From Bradyrhizobium diazoefficiens (GTDB lineage Bacteria > Pseudomonadota > Alphaproteobacteria > Rhizobiales > Xanthobacteraceae): 64,000 bases of DNA. Numbering within the stretch: the stretch's first letter is position 1; every line of letters begins with the position of its first letter. A program made the position numbers and the translations under genes. Below, piece after piece: positions 18,322 through 27,245 of the stretch. The stretch is taken from contig NZ_JAFCJE010000003.1 of NCBI RefSeq assembly GCF_018131185.1, forward strand, positions 558,001 through 622,000. Direction: 5' to 3'. The notes beneath the pieces are model-generated. The model was not told where the DNA came from, made no database searches, and saw only the letters and a program-made list of their open reading frames with translations.

Positions 18322-18740
18322 GACGAAATTTCCCTCATTTCAAGGAGGCACGTTCCTTAAATTACCAGTTGACAGCCGGCTTCGTCTGTCACCCGTGAGC
18401 AACGGTACCTGAATATATTTCCCGGCTTGCGCGATTAGGGGAACGATACAAGGTGTGATTGTCAGCCGTCGAAAATGGCAGCCGCAGTGCTGAGGCAACA
18501 AGAAATGCCCCGGCGGGCGGGGCTTTCATACGCTTCCTGCACGCGGAGAGCGCCGGGGTAGCGACGGAGTGGCGCCTTAGAATGGGAGTGCCCACCATCT
18601 CGCCCCTCGCTAGGCGCGCCAGACATAGTAACGGCGCGAAGAGCCGCCTTTGCCTCCGCCCTACATACCCCGCGGCTCTGCGTTGACGTCTTCCAGCGTC
18701 CGCGCCAATCTTCCCCAAAAAAACAAATCGGGAGGATGCC
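18322..18740. other. 419-bp intergenic region between divergent genes
   Basis: It must hold the promoters of the porin-like gene (minus) and the Rieske oxygenase gene (plus). A GC-rich hairpin with GCCCC/GGGGC arms followed by TTTC lies near 18506-18524 and resembles a stray terminator. No coding frame looks real: the one frame of 75 codons at 18459-18686 has no recognisable protein character. Confidence 0.5.
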
Positions 18741-20078
18741 ATGCTCCGCGCCGAGGACAATAAATTCCTGACCGAGGCCGGCCCTGGAACGGGCATGGGC
18801 GAATTGTTGCGCCGGTTCTGGATTCCCGTCCTGCTCTGCGAAGAACTCGCCGAGCCCGACGGCGAGCCGAAGAAGATCATCGTGCTCGGCGAGGAGCTGC
18901 TCGCCTTCCGCGACTCTCGCGGCGTCGTCGGGGTCATCGACCAATATTGTCCGCATCGCGGCGCCAATCTCTGGCTTGGGCGCAACGAAGAGTGCGGCAT
19001 CCGCTGCGTCTATCATGGCTGGAAGTTCGACACCGACGGCCGCTGCCTGGACATGCCGACCTCCTATCCCGATCTCAACGCCAAGGACCTGATCCGCATC
19101 AAGTCCTATCCGGTGCGGGAATGGGGCGAGATGATCTGGGCCTATATGGGGCCTCTTGAGGCCATGCCCGAGCTCCCCGATCTCGAAATGGCACTGCTGC
19201 CGGCCTCACATCGCTATGTCAGCAAGAAATGGCAGGACTGCAACTGGGTGCAGGCGCTGGAAGGCTCGATCGACACGGCGCATTTCACTTTTGCCCATCT
19301 CTCCTTCGACAAGGAGGAGAACGAGATCCTGGACATCAAGAAGCACTTCGTGAATCCGATCGCGCGGATGTCGAGCGATCACATGCGCTGGATCGCGGAG
19401 GATCCACGCCCGGTGATCAAGATCAGTCCGCACGAGGCCGGATTGACCATCGCTGGCGGACGGCTCACCGGCGGCGACAACATCTACTGGCGCATCGCGC
19501 AGTTCTTGATGCCGTTCCACGCTTACGCTCCCAGCGCGATGCCGGGCGAGAACATTTTCGGGCAGACTTTCGTGCCTGTCACCGACACCAATTGCTGGAT
19601 CTATACCTATGCCTGGAATCCGGAGCGTCCGCTGACGCAAGGAGAGCGCGACGCCTATGACCATGGCAACGGCGTGATCGCGGAGGTCGACGACAACTAC
19701 GTGCCGCTGCGTCATAGGGGCAACGACTATCTGATCGACCGCAAGCTCCAGAAGACCCGAAGCTACACGGGCATCAAGGGCGTGTCCGAGCAGGACGCCG
19801 CCGTGCAGGACAGCCAGGGGCCGATCGCCGACCGCACCCGCGAGCATCTCGGGCCGACGGATCTCGGCATCATGCATTTCCGCAAGGTCGTGATGGATCT
19901 GGCGCGGGCGCTCCAGCGGGGCGAACCGCCGCCGCAGGCTGCGCATCAGGACCGCTATGCGGTGCGCTCCGGCGCCTGCGTGACCAGCAAGTCCAAAGAC
20001 CTGCCTGCGGTCATGCTGGAACGTTTCGGCGATGCCGCGGGTTTCGTCGGGCGCCCCAGGATTGCAGCGGCGGAGTAG
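18741..20078 (+). CDS. Rieske non-haem iron oxygenase, phthalate-dioxygenase-like large subunit
   Basis: 445 residues. The [2Fe-2S] Rieske ligands are C70 and H72 in DQYCPHRGAN and C89 and H92 in RCVYHGWKF. The mononuclear iron histidines are in GSIDTAHFTFAH. This enzyme class uses electrons from a ferredoxin reductase to hydroxylate or demethylate aromatic and other ring compounds. The N-terminal layout (LTEAGPGTGMGELLRRFWIPVL) matches the phthalate 4,5-dioxygenase branch. GGGAGG precedes the start. No reductase gene is adjacent, and the next gene is an unrelated cell-wall amidase three bases away. The substrate is unknown. Confidence 0.9.
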   Translation: MLRAEDNKFLTEAGPGTGMGELLRRFWIPVLLCEELAEPDGEPKKIIVLGEELLAFRDSRGVVGVIDQYCPHRGANLWLGRNEECGIRCVYHGWKFDTDGRCLDMPTSYPDLNAKDLIRIKSYPVREWGEMIWAYMGPLEAMPELPDLEMALLPASHRYVSKKWQDCNWVQALEGSIDTAHFTFAHLSFDKEENEILDIKKHFVNPIARMSSDHMRWIAEDPRPVIKISPHEAGLTIAGGRLTGGDNIYWRIAQFLMPFHAYAPSAMPGENIFGQTFVPVTDTNCWIYTYAWNPERPLTQGERDAYDHGNGVIAEVDDNYVPLRHRGNDYLIDRKLQKTRSYTGIKGVSEQDAAVQDSQGPIADRTREHLGPTDLGIMHFRKVVMDLARALQRGEPPPQAAHQDRYAVRSGACVTSKSKDLPAVMLERFGDAAGFVGRPRIAAAE

Positions 20079-20081
20079 CGC

Positions 20082-20894
20082 TTGGGGCAATCGCGGGGCA
20101 TCATCGTCGGGCTGGTTGCGTCGATCCTGCTATCGTCGCTTGCGACTGTTGACAGCAGCGAGGCCGCGACCGCACGAAAGTTTGCAAGACCCAAGGCCAA
20201 GCCGCAGGTATCGGCCAGATGTGAGATGCCAAAATTCCGGATCATGGTGGACGTCGGGCACACCCCGGACTCCTACGGCGCGCTGAGCGCGCGCAATGAT
20301 CCGGAGTTCGGCTTCAACTTCCGTCTCGCAAGACTCATCGCGGCAAGACTCAAGTCCGACGGCTTCGCCGCAACCCGACTGCTCGTCACGGACGGCAAGG
20401 CGCGGCCGAGCCTTTTCAAGCGGGTCAGTGCCGCGAATGGCGGCCGGGCCGATCTCTTCCTGTCGATTCACCACGATTCGGTGCCGGACAAGCTGCTCAA
20501 GACCTGGGAGTTCGACGGCGCGAAGAGCTATTTCAGCGATCGCTTTTCGGGCCACTCCCTGTTCGTGTCGCGGCACAACCCGCACTTCGCCACCAGCCTG
20601 ATGCTGGCCCGGATGATCGGCCGGCAGTTGAAAGACCAGGGCCTGGACTATGCCAGCCAATATACCTTGCCGGTGATGGGCCGGTACCGGCGCCAGCTGC
20701 TCGACAAGGATGTCGGCGTCTACCGCTACGACGGACTCGTCGTTCTCTCGCGGACGAGCAGCGCCGCAGTGCTGCTCGAAGCCGGCTCCATCATCAATCG
20801 CGACGAGGAGATGGCGATGAACTCGCCGGAGCGGCATGAGACGATTGCCGGGGCTGTTGCCGCGGCAATAGGGGAGTTTTGCGCAAGGCGGTAG
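20082..20894 (+). CDS. exported N-acetylmuramoyl-L-alanine amidase
   Basis: 270 residues with an Amidase_3 zinc domain. Metal ligands are in IMVDVGHTPDSYGA and LFLSIHHDSVP, and the catalytic glutamate in AAVLLEAGSIINRDEE. The N-terminus MGQSRGIIVGLVASILLSSL is a signal peptide, so the enzyme acts on periplasmic peptidoglycan stem peptides. The first usable start is TTG at 20082, three bases after the Rieske oxygenase stop; the first ATG would remove the signal peptide. Tight spacing implies co-transcription with the oxygenase gene, but the functional reason is unclear. Confidence 0.85.
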   Translation: MGQSRGIIVGLVASILLSSLATVDSSEAATARKFARPKAKPQVSARCEMPKFRIMVDVGHTPDSYGALSARNDPEFGFNFRLARLIAARLKSDGFAATRLLVTDGKARPSLFKRVSAANGGRADLFLSIHHDSVPDKLLKTWEFDGAKSYFSDRFSGHSLFVSRHNPHFATSLMLARMIGRQLKDQGLDYASQYTLPVMGRYRRQLLDKDVGVYRYDGLVVLSRTSSAAVLLEAGSIINRDEEMAMNSPERHETIAGAVAAAIGEFCARR

Positions 20895-20902
20895 TTCCCG
20901 CC

Positions 20903-22510
20903 CTACAGCGGCACCCCGCGATACTCCCGGTTTGCCAGGCTCGCCTCCTCCAGATCCAGATCGCGCTCGATCCGCCGCCGCGTCTCGTCGGTGATCTGGC
21001 CATCGCGCAAGAGGTCGTGGATGAATTTTCGTTCGGCGGCGATCAGGTTGCGGGTCAGCGCGGTGCCGGCGGCGGAGACGTCGTGGCGGGCAGGGTCGAG
21101 CGAATCCGGAAGCTGGTTGACGCGGATCTCGTGTCGCGCACGCAAAAGCCGGATCACCTCTTCGGACACCTCCTTCTCCGCGGTCAGCGCGTCGAGTGAT
21201 TTCAGTGCCGCATCGAGCGCCTGGCGGCGTGCGGCGATCTCGGCCTCGTGCTCGGCGGCATGCTCGTTTCGGCCGGCGTCTGCGACGCCGAGCCACCGCA
21301 CCACCGGCGGCAGCGTCAGGCCGACGCCGATCAGCGTGACGAAGATGACGCCGAAGGCAACGAACAGGATCAGGTCACGATATGGGAACGCCTCGCCATT
21401 AGGGAGCGTGAACGGCAGCGCCAACGCGGCCGCAAGCGACACCGCGCCGCGCACGCCGGTGAAGGCGAGCACGAACGGCCATTGCCACGGCGGCGGCGGA
21501 TCGCGCTCGCGCAACGATTTGCTGAGCATCCGCGGCAGATAGGTTGCGGGATAGAGCCAGGCGAAGCGCGCGATCACGACGATCATCAGGACAAGGGCGG
21601 TCGCGATCAGGATGTCGTCGAGCGGAAACGACTTCGACTTCTCGTAGAGCGCGCGCATCTGGAAGCCGGTGAGCAGGAACAGCACGCCCTCGATCAAGTA
21701 AATGATGAGATCCCAGAAGAAGATGCCTTGCAGCCGTGTCGCCGACGAGATCAGCAGCGGGCCGTTCCAGCTCACATAGAGACCGCAGGCGACGGTGGCG
21801 ATCACGCCGGAGCCGCCGACATGCTCGGGCAGCCAGTAAGAGACGTAGGGCGTGATCAGCGACAACGTCAGCTCAACCTGCGGATCCCTGGACCATTTGC
21901 GGAAGCGCAGGGAGAGCAACCCGACGCCGATGCCGAAAGCAATCTCGCTGGCGACGATCAGCAAGAACTCGCCGGCCGCCAGCGGCAGGGAGAAATGTCC
22001 GACCATGATTGCGGCCAGCGCGAAGCGGTAGAGGGTCAGCGCCGTGGCGTCGTTGGCGAGCCCTTCGCCCTCGAGGATGACCACCAGCCGCCGCGGCAAA
22101 TTGAGCCGGCGCGCGATCGCGAGCGGCGCCACGACGTCGGGTGGCGCGACGATGGCGCCGAGCAGAAACCCGATGGCCCACGGCAGGCCGATCAGGTAAT
22201 GCGTGGCGGCCGCCACCATCGCCGCGGTGAAGATCACCGCGCCGACCGCGAGCAGCACGATGGGGCGCAAATTGTTCTTGAACTCGCGCCAGCTCATCGC
22301 GACGCTTGCCGAGTAAATCAGCGGGGGCAGCACCACCAGCAGCACCAGCTCCGGCGGCAGCTCCACCGACGGCATGCCCGGCACGAAGGCGAGGCCGACG
22401 CCGGCCAGCATCAACAGGATGGCAGGGGCAACGTTGAAGCGGCGTGCGGCGAGCGCCACGCCCGCCAATACGGCCAGCAGGATGAGAAAGGTCTGAAATT
22501 TCGCTTCCAT
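20903..22510 (-). CDS. CPA1-family Na+/H+ antiporter (NhaP-like)
   Basis: 535 residues with about 12 transmembrane helices and a cytosolic C-terminal helical tail of about 120 residues. The conserved ion-binding stretch appears as LGAIVAPPDVVAPLAIARRL followed by LEGEGLANDATALTLYRFAL; the ND pair is the CPA1 signature. The usual APTDPV motif is here APPDVV. It exchanges Na+ or K+ for protons and supports pH and salt homeostasis. The C-terminal tail (RNLIAAERKFIHDLL) is common in bacterial NhaP/YjcE types. It ends 8 bases from the convergent amidase gene. Confidence 0.93.
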   Translation of the reverse strand: MEAKFQTFLILLAVLAGVALAARRFNVAPAILLMLAGVGLAFVPGMPSVELPPELVLLVVLPPLIYSASVAMSWREFKNNLRPIVLLAVGAVIFTAAMVAAATHYLIGLPWAIGFLLGAIVAPPDVVAPLAIARRLNLPRRLVVILEGEGLANDATALTLYRFALAAIMVGHFSLPLAAGEFLLIVASEIAFGIGVGLLSLRFRKWSRDPQVELTLSLITPYVSYWLPEHVGGSGVIATVACGLYVSWNGPLLISSATRLQGIFFWDLIIYLIEGVLFLLTGFQMRALYEKSKSFPLDDILIATALVLMIVVIARFAWLYPATYLPRMLSKSLRERDPPPPWQWPFVLAFTGVRGAVSLAAALALPFTLPNGEAFPYRDLILFVAFGVIFVTLIGVGLTLPPVVRWLGVADAGRNEHAAEHEAEIAARRQALDAALKSLDALTAEKEVSEEVIRLLRARHEIRVNQLPDSLDPARHDVSAAGTALTRNLIAAERKFIHDLLRDGQITDETRRRIERDLDLEEASLANREYRGVPL

Positions 22511-22558
22511 GATGGTCTGTCTTGAACCGGAAGCGACTGCTGCGTCAATGCGTGCGGC

Positions 22559-23416
22559 TTACGCCAGCCGCTCGACCACCATTCGCCCGATTCGCCCGAA
22601 CACGGCTTCGATCTGCGCTGCCGTCGGCGTGCCGCCTTGGACATAGGCCGCGATCAGGATCGGCGTGTCGGGCTTGGGCCAAGCCACCGCGATGTCGCCC
22701 GCTGCGTCCTTGCCATTGTAGCCGGTCTTGTCGCCGATCTTCCAGCTCGCGGGCAGGCCGCCGCGCAGCCGGTTGGCGCCGGTCTTGCAGTTCACCATCC
22801 ATTCGGTGAGCTGCGCGCGAGAGGCCGGAGGCAACGCCTCGCCCGTCACCAGGCGGCGCAAGTTCCCGGCCATCGCCGCCGGCGTCGTGGTATTCCGGGG
22901 ATCTCCGGGCGGGGAGCGATTGAGTTCGGGCTCGTCGTGGTCGAGCCGCGAGGTGGTGTCGCCGAGCGATCGCCAGAATGCAGTGAGCGCGGCAGGGCCG
23001 CCGATCCGCGCCAGCAGCAAGTTGGCGCAGGTGTTGTCGCTGCGCTCGACGATCGCCTTGCACATCTCGGCGACAGACATCGCACCCGCCGCGAGATTTT
23101 GCTTGGCGACCGGCGCGTAGTCGAGCAAGTCGGCCTTGCCGTAAGGGATCCTGGCTGCGAGCTGCTCCTCGCCGCGATCGACCCGTGCCAGCACGCAGGC
23201 CGCGAGCGAGGCTTTGAATGTCGAACACATGACGAAGCGCTCGTCGGCACGCCAGGTGAGCCTTGCGCCGCTGGCCAGATTTTCCGCATAGACCCCGATC
23301 CGCCCGCCACTCTCGCGCTCGTAGGATTCGAGCTCAGGCGGCGCGCCCGCGGCTAGCACGGGAGATACGGCCATCCAGCCAAGTGAGGCGAGCAGGGAGC
23401 GGCGGTCGAGCAGCAT
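22559..23416 (-). CDS. class A beta-lactamase
   Basis: 285 residues with all class A marks: active serine S65 in CSTFK, the SDN loop at 126-128 (ERSDNTC), the general base E162 in DEPELN, and the KTG triad in GDKTGYNG. These open penicillin and cephalosporin rings through an acyl-serine. The N-terminus LLDRRSLLASLGWMAVSPVLA has twin arginines before a hydrophobic stretch, so export by Tat is likely. No AmpR-like regulator is adjacent. It reads as a chromosomal intrinsic enzyme; composition is like its neighbours, with no mobile DNA nearby. Substrate range cannot be read from the sequence. Confidence 0.94.
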   Translation of the reverse strand: MLLDRRSLLASLGWMAVSPVLAAGAPPELESYERESGGRIGVYAENLASGARLTWRADERFVMCSTFKASLAACVLARVDRGEEQLAARIPYGKADLLDYAPVAKQNLAAGAMSVAEMCKAIVERSDNTCANLLLARIGGPAALTAFWRSLGDTTSRLDHDEPELNRSPPGDPRNTTTPAAMAGNLRRLVTGEALPPASRAQLTEWMVNCKTGANRLRGGLPASWKIGDKTGYNGKDAAGDIAVAWPKPDTPILIAAYVQGGTPTAAQIEAVFGRIGRMVVERLA

Positions 23417-23469
23417 GGGGGACTTTCAGGTGAGTGGGAGGCGGGGAATATGCGGATGCTGTATCCGCG

Positions 23470-23562
23470 TCGTCATTGCGAGGAGCGAAGCGACGAAGCA
23501 ATCCAGAGTCTCCCGCGGAGGGATTCTGGATTGCTTCGTCGCAAGAGCTCCTCGCAAGGACG
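23470..23562. repeat. REP-like inverted repeat, CGTCATTGCGAG family, copy 1
   Basis: A 16-bp perfect inner inverted repeat (GACGAAGCAATCCAGA at 23492-23507 with its complement at 23525-23540) is framed by CGTCATTGCGAGGAG and CTCCTCGCAAGGACG. The same family occurs at 45091-45172. Confidence 0.8.
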
Positions 23563-23609
23563 AAGGATAACGTCGAGCGCGGCAGATATTGGGCGAACGT
23601 CGAGCCTCG

Positions 23610-23984
23610 TCACTCCCTCAGATCATATCGATACGATTTCGACACGATCTGCCAGCCGTCGGCGAGCTTCATCGCCACCAGATAATCGGTGAAGAAACGC
23701 GGCGGCAACTGGCACCGGACCTTGATGAAGGCGGTCTTGTCGTCCGAACGGTCGATGGTGACGATGAAATCCTCGCGCGGCTTGCCTTCGGCCTTGCCGG
23801 ACGGGCGCTTGCGCACGCGGTCGAGCCAGTCGGGCACGGTCAGCACCTGCAATTCGCCCTTCTCGACCCAGCGCAGATCCGCGGAGGGATGGAAGATGGC
23901 ACCGAGCTTTTCGGCGTCGCCCTCGTAGAGCCCGTCAAAATAGGATTGCACGACGGCTTCGACGCTCGAACGGTTCTGGCTCAT
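23610..23984 (-). CDS. SnoaL/NTF2-fold protein, putative lumazine-binding family
   Basis: 124 residues. The pattern VEAVVQSYFDGLYEGDAEKLGAIFHPSADL opens an NTF2-like alpha+beta cone, and the end DYLVAMKLADGWQIVSKSYRYD matches the family named putative lumazine-binding. Such proteins bind small hydrophobic ligands or act as simple isomerases; the role is unknown. The start MSQNRSSVEAVV has AAGGGATG upstream; a longer in-frame start 17 codons earlier is less likely. It is a single gene, divergent from the GFA-family gene. Confidence 0.8.
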   Translation of the reverse strand: MSQNRSSVEAVVQSYFDGLYEGDAEKLGAIFHPSADLRWVEKGELQVLTVPDWLDRVRKRPSGKAEGKPREDFIVTIDRSDDKTAFIKVRCQLPPRFFTDYLVAMKLADGWQIVSKSYRYDLRE

Positions 23985-24077
23985 GGGGCATCCCTTTGCT
24001 GATGGCTTTGGGACGAACTTAGTCGTACGCATCAAAATGCGCTATGGGTGTCTCTCGCCGACTGCGGAGACACCGGA

Positions 24078-24506
24078 ATGACCGGATCAGAAACTTCGAA
24101 CGCTCGTATCCTGATCGGCGAATGCTACTGCCGCACCGTGCGCTTTGAGGTAGCCGACGCGTTCTCCTATGCAATGAACTGCCACTGCTCGAACTGCCGT
24201 CGCACCACCGGCTCCGCCTTCAAGCCGTTCGCCGGCATCCCACAGGACAAGCTCCGCATTGTCCGGGGTGGGGACCAGCGGATGATTTTCGGCGACGACA
24301 CCACCCATGACGCACATTGTGCCCGATGCGGCTCGCTGCTCTATTCCCGGGTGCGTGACGGACAATGGGTCCATGTCACCATGGGAACCCTGGTCGATGC
24401 CCCCTCAATCCGGCCTAGCGCCCACATTTTCGTAGCCTCGAAGGCGCCCTGGCACGACATTACGGACAATCTGCCGCAATATCGGGGGCATATCGGCGAT
24501 GGCTAA
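24078..24506 (+). CDS. GFA-family zinc protein (glutathione-dependent formaldehyde-activating-like)
   Basis: 142 residues. The GFA zinc ligands are visible as GECYCRTVRFE, then NCHCSNCRRTTGSAF, then HCARCGSLLYSR. Related enzymes add glutathione to formaldehyde, but most members of this size have unproved roles. The ATG at 24078 follows GGAGACACCGGA; a GTG ten codons upstream is the alternative. It is divergent from the NTF2-fold gene and precedes the caspase-like gene by 180 bases. Confidence 0.88.
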   Translation: MTGSETSNARILIGECYCRTVRFEVADAFSYAMNCHCSNCRRTTGSAFKPFAGIPQDKLRIVRGGDQRMIFGDDTTHDAHCARCGSLLYSRVRDGQWVHVTMGTLVDAPSIRPSAHIFVASKAPWHDITDNLPQYRGHIGDG

Positions 24507-24686
24507 GGGAACTCGGTCGACACCAGCGTGGCAGCGAACCCTGACCGCGCTGGAGCGACAAACAAAAGGAGCCTTTCGGGCTGTCGCCAGCGCGGCCTTC
24601 GTGACCTCCATCACAAGCGCCGGCGCCAGATCCTGCTAAAGCGGTCCCAAGGGGCTCGAAACGGCCCGAACTTCGGAAGTCGTGTC

Positions 24687-26498
24687 ATGCGCAATCTGCT
24701 CAGACTATGCCCGCTTCTCCTCGCCGCAGCGCTGCTGTTCGGCACGGATCCCGCCCTCGCCGGCAACCGCGTCGCGCTGGTGATCGCCAACTCGGCCTAT
24801 CAGCACGCGCCGCCGCTCGCCAACCCCGTCAACGACGGGACGGTGATGGCGAAGACGCTGAAAGAGGCCGGTTTCGACGTCGTCGATTACCGGCGCGACC
24901 TATCGGCTTTGGACACACGGCGCGTGCTGCGCGACTTTGCCGACGCGACCCGCAGTGCCGACATTGCCGTGGTCTACTATGCCGGTCACGGTATCGAGGT
25001 CGAGGGGGCGAATTATCTGATCCCCGTCGATGCCAAGCTCGAGCGCGACACCGACGTTTACGACGAGGCCCTTTCGCTCGACCGCGTCCTGGTCGCGGTC
25101 GAGCCGGCAAAGCAGCTCCGTCTTGTGATCCTGGATGCCTGCCGCGACAATCCGTTCGGCAAGAGGATGAAGCGCACGCTGGCTTCGCGCGGCATCGGCC
25201 GTGGCCTGGCTCAGGTCGAGCCGACCAGCCCCAACACGCTGATCGCCTATTCGGCGAAGGCCGGCTTCACGGCGCAGGACGGAGACGGCGCCAACAGCCC
25301 GTTTACGGTCGCGCTGTCGAGGCATCTGACGACGCCAGGCCTCGACGTGCGCCGCGCCTTCGGCTTCGTCCGCGACGACGTGCTCAAGTCGACCGGTAAC
25401 AAGCAGGAGCCGTTCGTTTACGGCTCACTCGGGGGCGAAGACATGCCACTGGTGCCGGTCAAGGTGGCGGCTGCAACGCCCGTGGCGAACCCGCAGGCCG
25501 ATATCCGCCGCGACTATGAACTCGCGCTTCAGCTTGGCAACAAGGCGGCATGGGATGCCTTCCTCGCTCAGCATCCCGATGGCTTCTATGCAAGCCTTGC
25601 CAGGCTCCAGGTCGAGAAGATCGGTGCCGAGCAGGCCCACGCCGCGGCGATCGCGAAGGCGAAGCAGGCCGAGGCCGAGCGCGATCGTCTCGCTGCCCTC
25701 GGCGCGCAGAAGGATGCGCAGGCCAAAGCTGCCGCCGATGCGAAAGCCGCCGAGCAGGCGCAGCTTGCCGCGCAGAAGGCCAAGGAGCAGGCGCAGCAGC
25801 AGGCCGCTGCCGCAGAGCAGCAGCGCGTCAATCTTGCCGCCACGGCTCCGAGCGCGGCGCCTGCCAGCACGGCGAGCCCAACCGGCACCAACGTCGCGTC
25901 GCTGACCCCGGCGACCGCACCGGCGGATCTCGGCCGTTCGGTGCAGACCGAGCTTGGCCGCGTCGGCTGCTTTTCCGGCGCTGCCGACGGCAACTGGAAT
26001 ACGTCGTCGCAGCGCTCGCTGTCGCAATTCAACCGCTACGCCGGCACCAAGCTCGACGTGAAGGTCGCGAGCACCGACGCGCTCGACGCGGTCAAGGCGA
26101 AGCCGTCGCGCGTCTGTCCGCTGGTTTGCGAGCACGGCTTCAAGGCCGACGGCGACAAATGCACGAAGATCGTTTGCCGTGAGGGCTATGCGGTCAACGA
26201 CGACAATGAGTGCGTGAAGCAGCGCGCCGCAAAGCCGGCCAAGCCCGCGACCTCCCGCCGCGACGAGAGCGAGGATCGTCCGGCACGGCAGCGTCGTCAG
26301 GCCGGCGGCGCTGCTGCCGGAGAGGCGGTCGGCTATGGAGCCTCTGCGGGCGTCGCTGCTCGCGCAGGCCGCTCCGCCGGTGGCGGTCAGATCTTCTGTA
26401 ACAACATCATCTGCCGTCCGGTCAAGCCCGGCTGTCGTCTCGAGTATCGCGGTGGCGGCGGCCCCCACGTCGACGCCAACGCCGAAGTGTGCAACTGA
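24687..26498 (+). CDS. exported caspase-like protein (peptidase C14) with Ala-rich coil and Cys-rich tail
   Basis: 603 residues. A signal peptide (MRNLLRLCPLLLAAALLFGT...ALA) precedes a caspase-fold domain. Its catalytic dyad is H101 in YYAGHGIEVEG and C152 in LVILDACRDNPFG. These are the dyad positions of bacterial orthocaspases, so proteolysis after Arg or Lys is possible. Residues about 310-380 form an Ala/Lys/Gln-rich coiled coil. A peptidoglycan-binding-like helical unit (LGRVGCFSGAADGNWNTSSQ) follows, then a cysteine-rich C-terminus (CPLVCEHGFKADGDKCTKIVC) with a final NNIICRPVKPGC. The protein is predicted to be periplasmic or anchored to the wall. Targets are unknown. Confidence 0.87.
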   Translation: MRNLLRLCPLLLAAALLFGTDPALAGNRVALVIANSAYQHAPPLANPVNDGTVMAKTLKEAGFDVVDYRRDLSALDTRRVLRDFADATRSADIAVVYYAGHGIEVEGANYLIPVDAKLERDTDVYDEALSLDRVLVAVEPAKQLRLVILDACRDNPFGKRMKRTLASRGIGRGLAQVEPTSPNTLIAYSAKAGFTAQDGDGANSPFTVALSRHLTTPGLDVRRAFGFVRDDVLKSTGNKQEPFVYGSLGGEDMPLVPVKVAAATPVANPQADIRRDYELALQLGNKAAWDAFLAQHPDGFYASLARLQVEKIGAEQAHAAAIAKAKQAEAERDRLAALGAQKDAQAKAAADAKAAEQAQLAAQKAKEQAQQQAAAAEQQRVNLAATAPSAAPASTASPTGTNVASLTPATAPADLGRSVQTELGRVGCFSGAADGNWNTSSQRSLSQFNRYAGTKLDVKVASTDALDAVKAKPSRVCPLVCEHGFKADGDKCTKIVCREGYAVNDDNECVKQRAAKPAKPATSRRDESEDRPARQRRQAGGAAAGEAVGYGASAGVAARAGRSAGGGQIFCNNIICRPVKPGCRLEYRGGGGPHVDANAEVCN

Positions 26499-26543
26499 GT
26501 CCGTGCCGGATCGAATCGTCGTTCCGGCAAGACCGGGACGACG

Positions 26544-27236
26544 TCAATTCGAAATTGCGCTCGCCGCGATGTTCACCGTCAGCGCCAGCAGGGCCGTGTT
26601 GTAGATGAATGACACGATCCCATGGGCCGTGGCGGTGCGGCGGATGGTCTTGTCGGTGATGCCGACGTCGGAGACCTGTGCGGTCATGCCGATCACGAAC
26701 GAGAAATAGACGAAGTCCCAATAATCGGTGTGATCTTCCTTGTCGCCGCTCGGGAATTGCAAGCCGCCCGGCTTGGCGTTGCGGTAGTAGTCATGAGCGT
26801 AATGCAGCGCGAAGGTCGTGTGCACGGCGGCCCATGACAGCGCGATCGTGGTGATCGCGATGATCAAGTCCACGACGCCGCGATGTGGTTTGCCGAGCTC
26901 GGAGACGATTGCGGCGATGCTGGCAAAGGCGCCGGTCGCGGTCACCAGCAGGATCACGAAACGGCCGTCGTCCTGCATCGCCGCAGCACGGCGGATGTGA
27001 TGGTGGTCGTTGCACAGCATCATCGCATAGACCAGCACGAGATAGACCGCGATCAGAGCGTCCCATCCGAACAACAGTCGCGTCACCAGGCGGTGCGTGC
27101 CCGGCAGCAGCAGGCAGACGAGAATGCCGACGCCGAGTGCGATGAACGTTCGCGGCCGCGCATAGATCAGCCGCATCGGCCGCGACATCTGGCGGAAGCG
27201 GACGAGGGCGGGATCCTCTTTGCCGCCGGCCGCCAT
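26544..27236 (-). CDS. DUF1345 integral membrane protein
   Basis: 230 residues with about five transmembrane helices. Family marks are ALSWAAVHTTFALHYAHDYY, DYWDFVYFSFVIGMTAQVSD and the end YNTALLALTVNIAAS. The function of DUF1345 is unknown. It begins 9 bases after the prenyl diphosphate synthase gene in the same direction and is probably co-transcribed with it. Confidence 0.88.
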   Translation of the reverse strand: MAAGGKEDPALVRFRQMSRPMRLIYARPRTFIALGVGILVCLLLPGTHRLVTRLLFGWDALIAVYLVLVYAMMLCNDHHHIRRAAAMQDDGRFVILLVTATGAFASIAAIVSELGKPHRGVVDLIIAITTIALSWAAVHTTFALHYAHDYYRNAKPGGLQFPSGDKEDHTDYWDFVYFSFVIGMTAQVSDVGITDKTIRRTATAHGIVSFIYNTALLALTVNIAASAISN

Positions 27237-27245
27237 CGACGCGCG

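Noticed and set aside
18459..18686. A 75-codon frame before the Rieske oxygenase gene
   Set aside because: There is no ribosome-binding site and no protein-like pattern; it covers promoter DNA and a hairpin.
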